This document shows positions 6,903 through 14,341 of a stretch of 34,327 bases of DNA, piece after piece; the first letter of the stretch is position 1, and every line of letters starts with the position of its first letter. The notes below the pieces were generated by a model that was not told where the DNA came from, ran no database searches, and saw nothing but the letters and a program-made list of their open reading frames with translations. Source of the stretch: Caryophanon sp. (lineage in GTDB: Bacteria > Bacillota > Bacilli > Bacillales_A > Planococcaceae); NCBI GenBank assembly GCA_018384745.1, contig JAHAYH010000127.1:1-34327 (forward strand), read 5' to 3'. Position numbers and translations under genes: made by a program.

Positions 6903-7424
6903 TCACGATTGTGACACATCTTTCTTCATCGAAAAAAGATGGCTTGAAATAATATCGCTATGCTCATTAATGAAGTGTACTTTATAGTCTGTTGCCGATT
7001 CAATTTCAATGCCTGCATACGTCTTAGGATTGCCGCCACGTGGTGCTGTTAAGCTGCCTGGATTCACAAATAAAATGTTATCGATCAGCTCAGCTCCATA
7101 TAAATGTGAATGCCCAAACAGTACGATGTGTGCCCCTAGCTCCTGTGCGCGGTAGCTCAGCGACATAAGCGATGATTTTACGTTGTGTAAATGGCCATGG
7201 ACCATCAACACACGCTTGTCGCCACAATCAACGACCACTTCCTCTAAAAAACGATCATCGCGGTCGCAGTTGCCGCGAACGCGCTCAAATGACTGCAGCA
7301 CTTCATGGTCAAATGGCAATTCACTATCGCCACAATGAAATTGAACATCTACTTTATGCATTCGTTTAACTTGTGCAATAATATGTGCATCACCATGTGT
7401 ATCACTTAATACGAGTAAACGCAT
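6903..7424 (-). CDS. ysnB: YsnB/YfcE-type metallophosphodiesterase
   Basis: A 173-residue protein of the small calcineurin-like phosphoesterase family (MJ0936/YfcE). Metal-binding motifs are all present: L-S-D-T-H-G-D near the N-terminus, H-C-G-D-S near residue 30, R-G-N-C-D near 50, M-V-H-G-H near 75 and F-G-H-S-H near 102. These bind two divalent metals and hydrolyse phosphodiesters in vitro; the physiological substrate of YsnB is not established. The gene starts 15 bp after the rdgB stop and is the last gene of the rph-rdgB-ysnB run, the same order as in B. subtilis. A terminator follows. Confidence 0.93.
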   Translation of the reverse strand: MRLLVLSDTHGDAHIIAQVKRMHKVDVQFHCGDSELPFDHEVLQSFERVRGNCDRDDRFLEEVVVDCGDKRVLMVHGHLHNVKSSLMSLSYRAQELGAHIVLFGHSHLYGAELIDNILFVNPGSLTAPRGGNPKTYAGIEIESATDYKVHFINEHSDIISSHLFSMKKDVSQS

Positions 7425-7439
7425 ACAAATCAGCCCCTT

Positions 7440-8036
7440 TTAGTTCGATAAAAGCGTCGGTAATAGCTCCGCTAACTTGCGAATCGCATTGCCTCGGTGT
7501 GAGATCGCTGCTTTTTCGCTCGGTGTTAGCTCTGCCATTGCGCGGTCAAGCTGTGGCACGAAGAAAATCGGATCATAGCCAAAGCCGTTTGTACCACGCT
7601 TCTCCTCTAATATTACCCCTTCACACGTTCCAAAAACCGTTTGTGTCGCAACTTCTGGTCCTGCAATTGCCAGCGCGCACATAAAGCGTGCTGTACGCTC
7701 CTCCGCTCCAACACCTTGTAGCTTTTCAAGCACTTTAACGATGTTTGCTTCATCATCGTGGTCACCTGCATAGCGCGCTGAATACACGCCTGGTTCGCCG
7801 CCTAGCGCATCAACCATTAAGCCGCTATCGTCGGCAATGACAAGTGTATTTAGCTCCTTTGCTAGCGTCTCCGCTTTTAAAATCGCATTTTGTTCAAACG
7901 TTGTACCTGTTTCTTCAATGTCCATGTCTGGTGCTACGTCAAACATTGTCACCACTTCAATACCAAATGGATGAAATAATGCTTCAAAATCTTTTGCTTT
8001 CCCTTTGTTTTTCGTCGCAATCACTACTTGTTTCAT
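7440..8036 (-). CDS. rdgB: XTP/dITP diphosphatase (non-canonical purine NTP pyrophosphatase)
   Basis: A 198-residue Ham1/RdgB-family enzyme (YsnA in B. subtilis). It hydrolyses dITP, XTP and similar deaminated purine nucleotides to monophosphates and so keeps them out of DNA and RNA. Visible family motifs are the N-terminal [33 protein letters not shown] (substrate and Mg site) and the C-terminal [10 protein letters not shown] and S-H-R-G-N-A. Length is normal for the family. The start ATG has AAGGAGG upstream. It sits 12 bp after rph and 15 bp before ysnB, clearly co-transcribed. Confidence 0.96.
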   Translation of the reverse strand: MKQVVIATKNKGKAKDFEALFHPFGIEVVTMFDVAPDMDIEETGTTFEQNAILKAETLAKELNTLVIADDSGLMVDALGGEPGVYSARYAGDHDDEANIVKVLEKLQGVGAEERTARFMCALAIAGPEVATQTVFGTCEGVILEEKRGTNGFGYDPIFFVPQLDRAMAELTPSEKAAISHRGNAIRKLAELLPTLLSN

Positions 8037-8048
8037 GAAAAAACCTCC

Positions 8049-8792
8049 TTATTGACCTACGCGTACAGCGATGTCGCCTAGCGCTTCTTTTTGCATCGCA
8101 ATCAGTGACGCAATGCCTTGCTCACCTAGTGCTAATAAGTCGTTTAACTCCGCGCGTGAGAACGTAGCTTCCTCACCTGTCCCTTGTAGCTCCACGAAGC
8201 GACCTGCGCCTGTCATCACGATGTTCATGTCAACAGCTGCATCGACGTCTTCCACATAGTTTAAATCAAGCACAGCGCCAATTTCTTCGATCATGCCTAC
8301 GCTTGTTGCAGCTAAGAAATCTGTCACAGGGAACTTTGGTAACGCTTTTTCATCGGCAAATTTTGCAATTGCTTGTGTCATGGCAACGAATGCGCCTGTA
8401 ATTGATGCTGTGCGTGTACCGCCATCTGCTTGAATAACGTCACAGTCGATCCATACTGTGCGCTCACCTAACGCTTCTAAGTCGACTACTGCGCGCAGTG
8501 CACGGCCGATTAAACGTTGAATTTCCATCGTACGTCCGCTCACTTTGCCAGCTGATGATTCACGACGTGTACGTGTTTGTGTTGCACGTGGTAACATTGA
8601 GTATTCCGCTGTAATCCAGCCTTTTCCTTGACCGCGTAAGAAGCCTGGTACTTTATCTTCAATTGTCGCTGTACAAATCACTTTTGTATTCCCAACTGTA
8701 ATTAATACTGAGCCTTCCGGGTGCATTAAATAATTTGTATCCATTTGAACTGGGCGTAATGCCGCTACAGCTCGTCCATCATGTCTTGTCAA
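8049..8792 (-). CDS. rph: Ribonuclease PH
   Basis: A 247-residue phosphorolytic 3'-5' exoribonuclease that trims tRNA 3' ends using phosphate. It begins M-T-R-H-D-G-R and contains [27 protein letters not shown] and [20 protein letters not shown], nearly identical to the B. subtilis enzyme. The start is a TTG at 8792 placed seven bases after GGAGG, matching the N-terminus of homologues; a longer reading from 8810 would run through the ribosome site. A terminator after racE lies upstream, so rph-rdgB-ysnB should have its own promoter between about 8810 and 8867, where a possible -10 (TATGAT) is visible but no clear -35. In B. subtilis gerM precedes rph; it is missing here. Confidence 0.96.
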   Translation of the reverse strand: MTRHDGRAVAALRPVQMDTNYLMHPEGSVLITVGNTKVICTATIEDKVPGFLRGQGKGWITAEYSMLPRATQTRTRRESSAGKVSGRTMEIQRLIGRALRAVVDLEALGERTVWIDCDVIQADGGTRTASITGAFVAMTQAIAKFADEKALPKFPVTDFLAATSVGMIEEIGAVLDLNYVEDVDAAVDMNIVMTGAGRFVELQGTGEEATFSRAELNDLLALGEQGIASLIAMQKEALGDIAVRVGQ

Positions 8793-8873
8793 AATGTTTC
8801 CTCCTAACATTGTTTCGCGCTAATCATCTTATCATATTTACGCATGTGTTGCTATGACGCAACATGGAAAAAA

Positions 8874-8902
8874 GGGTAAAACAGCTTCGTGCTATTTCAC
8901 CC
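8874..8902 (-). terminator. Terminator after racE
   Basis: On the minus strand GGGTGAAATAGC and GCTGTTTTACCC form a 12-bp stem that includes two G-U pairs, followed by TTTTTT. It separates the marR-racE transcript from rph. Confidence 0.82.
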
Positions 8903-8911
8903 TCATTTTTG

Positions 8912-9715
8912 TTATTTTTTATATGGCAGCTGAATTTTTTCAATATGTAGCTCACCTAGCTCCAACCAATCCTCTGCAATCGAGCGGAAAATCGGCACCG
9001 AGCCTGTTGCGAAAAATTTGTGCTGCGGCGCTTGATTCGTCGCAAGCTCGTGGTTGTACGTTAAGTAATGATCGACGTCGTACGCTGTTTCCTCGGCAGA
9101 AGATAACACCGTCACGTTCGGTCCGACCGCTTGTTCAATATGCTTTTGCAAAATTGGATAGTGTGTACAGCCTAAGATCACCGTATCAAAACGCTCCTCT
9201 TGTAGTGGCTCCAGTCCTTCTGCAATGAGCTTTGTCGCAAATTCACTGCGATACTCACCAGACTCTACAAGAGGCACGAACGTTGGGCACGCAAGCGGAA
9301 TGATATGTGAAGAGGTGCTTAATGATAAAATCGCTTCTTCATACGCACCACTTTTCACCGTACCTTCTGTTGCAAGCACGACAATTTCATGCGTTTTTGT
9401 TTTTTTAATTGCTGCACGCGCACCTGCATTAATTACACCAAGCACAGGGAATGGCATATGCTTTTGCAGTGAGTGTAGCGCGACCGCTGTTGCTGTATTA
9501 CAGGCAATGACCAGCATTTTCACACCCATATCGCGCAGTGCCTCTGCCATTTGCCATGTAAATTCGCGTACTTCTTTTCTTGAGCGAGGCCCATAAGGAC
9601 ATCTCGCTGTATCACCAATATAGTAAATCGTTTCTTCTGGTAGGAGCTTCATAATTTGCTTTGCAACTGTTAGGCCACCTACGCCTGAGTCAATAACACC
9701 AATCGGGGCATTCAC
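8912..9715 (-). CDS. racE: Glutamate racemase
   Basis: A 267-residue enzyme converting L- to D-glutamate for peptidoglycan (and for poly-gamma-glutamate in some Bacillales). The N-terminus reads APIGVIDSGVGGLTVAK. The two catalytic cysteines sit in A-C-N-T-A-T (near residue 75) and G-C-T-H-Y-P (near 185), and the Y-I-G-D-T-A-R-C-P-Y-G-P-R segment is intact. The start is taken as GTG at 9715, six bases after GAGGCGG; this gives M-N-A-P-I-G, close to the RacE N-terminus. The TTG at 9730 would lie upstream of that ribosome site. It is coupled to the marR-type gene whose stop codon overlaps this ribosome site. Confidence 0.95.
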   Translation of the reverse strand: MNAPIGVIDSGVGGLTVAKQIMKLLPEETIYYIGDTARCPYGPRSRKEVREFTWQMAEALRDMGVKMLVIACNTATAVALHSLQKHMPFPVLGVINAGARAAIKKTKTHEIVVLATEGTVKSGAYEEAILSLSTSSHIIPLACPTFVPLVESGEYRSEFATKLIAEGLEPLQEERFDTVILGCTHYPILQKHIEQAVGPNVTVLSSAEETAYDVDHYLTYNHELATNQAPQHKFFATGSVPIFRSIAEDWLELGELHIEKIQLPYKK

Positions 9716-9726
9716 GTTTAACCGCC

Positions 9727-10182
9727 TCAATCCTTTTTCATTTCTAAATGCAAACGTTGAAGAAGATTTGAAAACACAACGGTTTCTTCTTCATCAAATT
9801 GCGTAAATACATCGCGTAAATAATCTTGTCGCTTTTTAATTACTTCTTGAATGACGCGTGCGCCTTCTTCAAGTAAATGAATGCGCACAACACGACGGTC
9901 ATGCTCGTCACGTACACGTTGTACGAGCTCATTTTTTTCCATACGATCCACTAAATCCGTCGTTGTCGAAAACGCTAAATACATTTTCGTCGACAGCTCA
10001 CCAATCGTCATATCGCCTAGCTCATGTAACCATTGTAAGGCGATGAATTGCGGCGGAGTAATTGTATAGTTGCTTAAAATTTCTCGCCCTTTTTGTTTAA
10101 TGAGTGCTGAAATGTAGCGCAGCTCTTTTTCAAGTAGCGCAACGGTTTCGTCATCATGTATAAATCCAAGTTGTTCTGACAT
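9727..10182 (-). CDS. ysmB: MarR-family transcriptional regulator (YsmB)
   Basis: A 151-residue winged-helix regulator. It has the helical dimerisation N-terminus, then T-P-P-Q-F-I-A-L-Q-W-L, the recognition helix region TIGELSTKMYLAFSTTTDLVDRMEKNELV, and the wing R-D-E-H-D-R-R-V-V-R-I-H. The start is the ATG at 10182 with GAGGAG eight bases upstream; a GTG three codons earlier overlaps the ribosome site. It is just upstream of racE, as in B. subtilis, with the stop codon inside the racE ribosome site. Targets are unknown. Inverted repeats upstream (10236-10309) could be its own operator. Confidence 0.88.
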   Translation of the reverse strand: MSEQLGFIHDDETVALLEKELRYISALIKQKGREILSNYTITPPQFIALQWLHELGDMTIGELSTKMYLAFSTTTDLVDRMEKNELVQRVRDEHDRRVVRIHLLEEGARVIQEVIKKRQDYLRDVFTQFDEEETVVFSNLLQRLHLEMKKD

Positions 10183-10235
10183 TGATAACACTCCTCTTAT
10201 ATAAGCAATTCCATACTTTCTATTTTGTCGCTTTT

Positions 10236-10309
10236 TGGCGTAAATATCAAGAGTCTAGCGCTACATGTTCACTATAGGACAAAAACATTTCAACGTTTAC
10301 GCCATGTAG
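10236..10309. repeat. Nested inverted repeats upstream of the marR gene
   Basis: TGGCGTAAA (10236-10244) is the reverse complement of TTTACGCCA (10296-10304), and CTACATG (10261-10267) of CATGTAG (10303-10309). Both left arms can pair with overlapping parts of one right arm. They lie 54-127 bp upstream of the marR start. They could be regulator sites or a leftover repeat. Confidence 0.4.
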
Positions 10310-10342
10310 GACGTCACAAATAAAAAAAAGATGCAGAAAAAA

Positions 10343-10369
10343 ACGACCTCGCACAATGTGCAAGGTCGC
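10343..10369 (-). terminator. Terminator of the sdh operon
   Basis: On the minus strand GCGACCT-GCAC-ATT-GTGC-AGGTCGT folds into a long stem with one mismatch and a tight loop, followed by TTTTTTT. It begins 12 bp after the sdhB stop. Confidence 0.9.
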
Positions 10370-10381
10370 TTATTTGTAAAA

Positions 10382-11161
10382 TTAGTCAACCATGTGGTCA
10401 GAACCGAAGAAGTTCTTGAACATTTGAACTGTTGCAGCACGGTTAAGTGATGCGATAGAAGTTGTTAAAGGAATACCTTTTGGACAAGCAGCTACACAGT
10501 TTTGTGAGTTACCACAGTTCGCTAATCCACCGTCGCCCATGATTTCAGCTAAACGCTCGTCTTTGTTCATCGCACCTGTTGGGTGAGTGTTGAATAAACG
10601 AACTTGTGAAAGTGGAGCTGGACCGATGAAGTCCGCTTTTTCTGATACGTTTGGACATGCTTCCATACATACACCGCAAGTCATACATTTAGCTAATTCA
10701 TAAGCCCATTGACGTTTACGCTCAGGCATACGTGGACCTTCACCTAAGTTGTAAGTACCATCGATTGGTACCCACGCTTTTACTTTCTTAAGTGCGTCGA
10801 ACATACGGCTACGGTCAACTTGTAAGTCACGAATAACTGGGAAAGTTGACATAGGCTCTAAGCGAATTGGTGTTTCTAACTTATCAACTAAAGACGAACA
10901 AGATTGACGTGGACGTCCGTTGATGATCATAGAACATGCACCACATACTTCCTCAAGACAGTTCATGTCCCAAGTGATTGGCGCTGTTTTTTTGCCGTCA
11001 GCTGTTACAGGATTACGTTGAATTTCCATTAATAGAGAAATTACATTCATCCCGTGGCGGTATGGTACTTTGAATTTTTCCCAACGAGTAGGTCCATTCT
11101 CAGTGTCTTGACGTAGAATTTCTACATCAATAATACGGCCAGTGTTTGCTTCTACTGCCAT
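10382..11161 (-). CDS. sdhB: Succinate dehydrogenase iron-sulfur subunit
   Basis: A 259-residue Fe-S subunit carrying electrons from the SdhA flavin to SdhC haem/menaquinone. The 2Fe-2S cluster ligands are in C-L-E-E-V-C-G-A-C and R-Q-S-C (residues ~70-90). The 4Fe-4S and 3Fe-4S ligands are in C-M-T-C-G-V-C-M-E-A-C-P (~155) and C-G-N-S-Q-N-C / C-P-K-G-I (~215-230). The ribosome site is GGGGGGAAATTA before ATG. It is the last gene of the sdhC-sdhA-sdhB operon (17 bp after sdhA), followed by a strong terminator. Confidence 0.97.
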   Translation of the reverse strand: MAVEANTGRIIDVEILRQDTENGPTRWEKFKVPYRHGMNVISLLMEIQRNPVTADGKKTAPITWDMNCLEEVCGACSMIINGRPRQSCSSLVDKLETPIRLEPMSTFPVIRDLQVDRSRMFDALKKVKAWVPIDGTYNLGEGPRMPERKRQWAYELAKCMTCGVCMEACPNVSEKADFIGPAPLSQVRLFNTHPTGAMNKDERLAEIMGDGGLANCGNSQNCVAACPKGIPLTTSIASLNRAATVQMFKNFFGSDHMVD

Positions 11162-11178
11162 GATTAATTTCCCCCCTC

Positions 11179-12924
11179 TTATGATGAGTAGTCGCGTTTA
11201 CGTGGTGGAATTAACGAAACGTCTACTTCACGATAAGTAATGATTGGTTCACCAGTAGCTGGGTCGAATTTCGCCATTGTAGTCTTTAAGAATCGCTCAT
11301 CGTCACGCTCTGGGAAGTCCGGTTTATAGTGTGCGCCACGAGATTCGTCACGTAATAAAGCACCTTTTGTCATAACTTTTGCAAGGTATAACATGTTCTT
11401 TAATTGACGTGTGAAGTGAGCACCTTGGTTAGACCATTTCTGAGTATCATTAATGTTGATGTTTTCCCAACGTTGTTGTAACTCAGTTAATTTTGCATAT
11501 GTTTTTTCAAGGCGGTCGTTGAAGCGTACTACTGTCATGTTGTCAGTCATCCACTCGCCAAGCTCCTTGTGTAATAAGTAAGCATTCTCAGTGCCGTCCA
11601 TCTTAAGAATTGCTTCCCATTTCGCAGCTTCTTCTTTTACGCGCGCATCATAGATTGATTGCGGTAAATCTTCAGCATGCTTTTTAAGACCTTTAACATA
11701 TTTTACTGCGTTTGGACCAGCAACAGAACCACCGAAGATCGCAGATAATAATGAGTTAGCACCTAAACGGTTAGCACCGTGTTGAGAGTAATCACATTCA
11801 CCAGCTGCGAATAAGCCTGGGATTTCAGTCATTTGGTCATAATCTACGAATAAACCACCCATTGAGTAGTGTACCGCAGGGAAGATTTTCATTGGTAATT
11901 TACGTGGGTCGTCCCCTACGAACTTTTCGTAAATCTCAATGATACCACCAAGTTTGATATCTAATTCATGTGGATCTTTGTGTGATAAGTCTAGGTATAC
12001 CATGTTTTCACCGTTGATACCTAATTTTTGGTTAACACATACGTCAAAGATTTCACGAGTTGCGATATCACGTGGTACTAAGTTACCGTAAGCTGGATAT
12101 TTTTCTTCTAAGAAGTACCATGGCTTACCGTCTTTGTATGTCCATACACGGCCACCTTCACCACGAGCAGATTCTGACATTAGACGGTTTTTGTCGTCGC
12201 CAGGGATCGCTGTTGGGTGGATTTGGATGAACTCACCGTTTGCATAAGATGCACCTTGTTGGTACACGATTGATGCAGCAGAACCAGTGTTGATGATTGA
12301 GTTCGTTGTTTTACCGAAGATGATACCAGGACCACCAGTACACATAATTACTGCATCGGCACGGAATGCACGAATTTCTTCAGTACGCATATCTTGTGCT
12401 ACGATACCACGGCAAACACCGTCGTCATCTTTAACAACACCAAGGAATTCCCAGTGTTCATATTTTGTAACTAAACCAGCTACTTCGTGTGCACGAACTT
12501 GCTCGTCTAGTGCGTATAAAAGTTGTTGACCAGTCGTTGCACCCGAGAATGCTGTACGGTGGTGAAGTGTACCACCGAAACGACGGAAATCGATTAAACC
12601 TTCTGGTGTACGGTTGAACATTACACCCATACGGTCAAATAAGTGGATGATACCAGGTGCGGCATCACACATTGCTTTTACAGGTGGTTGGTCTGCTAAG
12701 AAGTCGCCACCGTAAACTGTATCGTCAAAGTGGATCCATGGAGAATCCCCTTCACCTTTTGTATTTACTGCTCCATTAATTCCGCCCTGTGCACATACAG
12801 AGTGTGAACGTTTTACCGGAACTAATGAGAATAATTCAACTTCAGTGCCCAATTCAGCTGCTTTAACTGTTGACATTAAGCCGGCTAAGCCGCCACCGAC
12901 AACAATTACTTTGCTTTTTGCCAT
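11179..12924 (-). CDS. sdhA: Succinate dehydrogenase flavoprotein subunit
   Basis: A 581-residue flavoprotein that oxidises succinate to fumarate. It has the FAD motif VVGGGLAGLMS, the flavinylation site region R-S-H-S-V-C-A-Q-G-G-I-N-G, the H-P-T-A-I-P / R-G-E-G-G active-site segments and H-G-A-N-R-L-G-A-N-S-L-L. It is nearly colinear with the B. subtilis protein. The start is taken as ATG at 12924 (MAKSKVIVVGGG), which matches homologues; a GTG at 12936 overlaps the GAGGAG ribosome site. It lies between sdhC and sdhB. Confidence 0.97.
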   Translation of the reverse strand: MAKSKVIVVGGGLAGLMSTVKAAELGTEVELFSLVPVKRSHSVCAQGGINGAVNTKGEGDSPWIHFDDTVYGGDFLADQPPVKAMCDAAPGIIHLFDRMGVMFNRTPEGLIDFRRFGGTLHHRTAFSGATTGQQLLYALDEQVRAHEVAGLVTKYEHWEFLGVVKDDDGVCRGIVAQDMRTEEIRAFRADAVIMCTGGPGIIFGKTTNSIINTGSAASIVYQQGASYANGEFIQIHPTAIPGDDKNRLMSESARGEGGRVWTYKDGKPWYFLEEKYPAYGNLVPRDIATREIFDVCVNQKLGINGENMVYLDLSHKDPHELDIKLGGIIEIYEKFVGDDPRKLPMKIFPAVHYSMGGLFVDYDQMTEIPGLFAAGECDYSQHGANRLGANSLLSAIFGGSVAGPNAVKYVKGLKKHAEDLPQSIYDARVKEEAAKWEAILKMDGTENAYLLHKELGEWMTDNMTVVRFNDRLEKTYAKLTELQQRWENININDTQKWSNQGAHFTRQLKNMLYLAKVMTKGALLRDESRGAHYKPDFPERDDERFLKTTMAKFDPATGEPIITYREVDVSLIPPRKRDYSS

Positions 12925-12969
12925 GTTAATTCTCACTCCTCAAAGATATTGCCTAACTGTGTTACGTTA

Positions 12970-13584
12970 TTAAACGAACGCTAAAATTGCCATTACACCA
13001 ACAACACTGATTACTACGAAGAATGCCATTGAAATGTAAGTAACGATTTTTTGTGATTTTGGAGATTGAGTAATACCCCAGCTCACTAAGAATGACCATA
13101 AACCGTTTGATAAGTGGAATGTTGCAGATAAAATACCTACGATGTAGAATGCTAACATCGCTGGGTTTGCTACGATATCCGCCATCATATCAAAGTTTAC
13201 TTCATCACCTAATGCTTTTTGGATACGAGTTTGCCAGATGTGCCAAGCAACGAATACAACAAGGAAAATACCTGTCATACGTTGGATACGGAACATCCAG
13301 TTACGGAACGTACCAAAGCGCTTCGTATTATGCGTCGCAGTGAAAGCAATATATACTCCGTAGAACGCATGGAACATTAATGGGATGTAGATTACTACCC
13401 ATTCAACTACTAATAACAACCAGTGTGGAATTAATTCCATCATGCCAGTTGCATCGTTGTAAGCCTCTGAACCACCTGTAGCAGTAAAGTTCAGAGATAA
13501 GTGGAACACCAAGAACAGACCTACTGGAATTACACCAAGTAAAGAATGTAGTCGGCGCCATAAAAACTCACGATTTTTCGACAA
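12970..13584 (-). CDS. sdhC: Succinate dehydrogenase cytochrome b558 subunit
   Basis: A 204-residue membrane anchor with five predicted membrane helices that carries two b haems and reduces menaquinone. Candidate haem-ligand histidines are at R-R-L-H-S-L (~13), F-H-L-S-L-N (~28), M-F-H-A-F-Y-G (~72), A-W-H-I-W-Q (~117) and F-H-L-S-N-G (~157), the pattern of the Bacillus-type di-haem SdhC. The start is a TTG (MSKNREFLWRRLHSLL) preceded by AGGGGGG at eight bases, which also matches homologues. It is the first gene of sdhCAB; promoter and cre site are in the 296-bp gap to yslB. Confidence 0.95.
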   Translation of the reverse strand: MSKNREFLWRRLHSLLGVIPVGLFLVFHLSLNFTATGGSEAYNDATGMMELIPHWLLLVVEWVVIYIPLMFHAFYGVYIAFTATHNTKRFGTFRNWMFRIQRMTGIFLVVFVAWHIWQTRIQKALGDEVNFDMMADIVANPAMLAFYIVGILSATFHLSNGLWSFLVSWGITQSPKSQKIVTYISMAFFVVISVVGVMAILAFV

Positions 13585-13644
13585 GACTGTTACCCCCCTT
13601 AGTACTTAAAACAGTTAGCTATAATTGTTCATAGATTCTCCTAA

Positions 13645-13659
13645 TTGAAAACGTTCTCA
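13645..13659. promoter_or_regulatory. Candidate cre (CcpA) site in the sdhC-yslB divergent region
   Basis: The 15 bases TTGAAAACGTTCTCA fit the published cre consensus WTGNAANCGNWNNCW at every position. The site lies about 25-40 bp downstream of the proposed sdhC start point, a roadblock position, and just upstream of the -35 of the rightward promoter. CcpA control of sdh is consistent with carbon catabolite repression; binding is inferred. Confidence 0.6.
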
Positions 13660-13663
13660 ATTA

Positions 13664-13691
13664 TTGACTACCCGTTTCATCATGGTACAAT
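13664..13691 (+). promoter_or_regulatory. yslB: Sigma-A promoter reading towards yslB
   Basis: TTGACT (13664-13669), 16-bp spacer, TACAAT (13686-13691). It would give a leader of about 180 nt before yslB. No known riboswitch is recognised in that leader. Confidence 0.6.
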
Positions 13692-13718
13692 ATTATGACA
13701 TGTTTATTGTACTCTCAA
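13690..13718 (-). promoter_or_regulatory. sdhC: Candidate sigma-A promoter of sdhCAB
   Basis: On the minus strand TTGAGA (13718-13713), 17-bp spacer, TAATAT (13695-13690). It overlaps the opposite-facing promoter at the -10 elements. The resulting leader is ~100 nt with the cre-like site in it. Confidence 0.5.
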
Positions 13719-13880
13719 CATGTAGGTGCGTCAAGGTTGCTTTTAGATTTACTCCAATCTGAATATAGTAAATAAAAACTACTTTACGACATGTTTTCCC
13801 TACATAAAGAGTTGTTTTCTTTTTAAAACGATTTTTATAAGAATTTTCAATACAAAAAATGACGGGAGAAGCGAAAAACG

Positions 13881-14300
13881 ATGCAAAGTGAACAAACAAA
13901 AACAGTGCCAAGTTTCGGCTATGATCTTTTACGCGAAGATGTACTGCGTTCGATTCTTGGAAAACACGAGGAAGACATTTTATATTGGGCAGGCAAAGAC
14001 TTAGCGCGCAAGTACATATTAGACAATGAAATGGCGATTGCAGAGTTCTTCATTAAAGCAGGTTGGGGCTTACTGACATTAGAAAAAGAAAAAAAAGACG
14101 AGCGGTTATATAAAATTTCAGGCAACGCGGAGCTACTGCGCACAGAAACGCGCTGCTTCCGTTTAGAAGCGGGTTTTCTTGCTGAGCAATACGAGCATAT
14201 GCGCGGCTTCTTAACGGAGTGCTACTGTGAAGTGAACACGAAAGAACATGCTGTTTACTTAACGCTGCGCACCGACTTTAAAGAACCTGTTGTAAAATAG
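13881..14300 (+). CDS. yslB: YslB family protein (DUF2507)
   Basis: A 139-residue protein of the YslB family, found next to sdh and lysC in Bacillales. The fold is a variant of the V4R/ligand-binding type: F-G-Y-D-L-L-R-E-D, L-Y-W-A-G-K-D-L-A-R-K-Y, F-F-I-K-A-G-W-G, and F-R-L-E-A-G-F-L-A-E-Q-Y are conserved-looking blocks. Function is unknown. A ribosome site (GGGAG) is 12 bases before the ATG, which is long. It stands alone between the divergent sdh promoter and a bidirectional terminator. Confidence 0.88.
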   Translation: MQSEQTKTVPSFGYDLLREDVLRSILGKHEEDILYWAGKDLARKYILDNEMAIAEFFIKAGWGLLTLEKEKKDERLYKISGNAELLRTETRCFRLEAGFLAEQYEHMRGFLTECYCEVNTKEHAVYLTLRTDFKEPVVK

Positions 14301-14302
14301 CG

Positions 14303-14340
14303 AAAAAGAAGATGACGCGCGTCCACGTCATCTTCTTTTT
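14303..14340. terminator. Bidirectional terminator between yslB and lysC
   Basis: A 15-bp perfect inverted repeat (14303-14317 with 14326-14340, core GAAGATGACG/CGTCATCTTC) with A and T runs on both flanks. It serves the two converging genes. Confidence 0.92.
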
Positions 14341-14341
14341 A

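Noticed and set aside
13693-13911. 72-codon minus-strand ORF in the sdh-yslB gap
   Set aside because: Its start overlaps yslB, it has no clear ribosome site, and the region is explained by promoters and leader.
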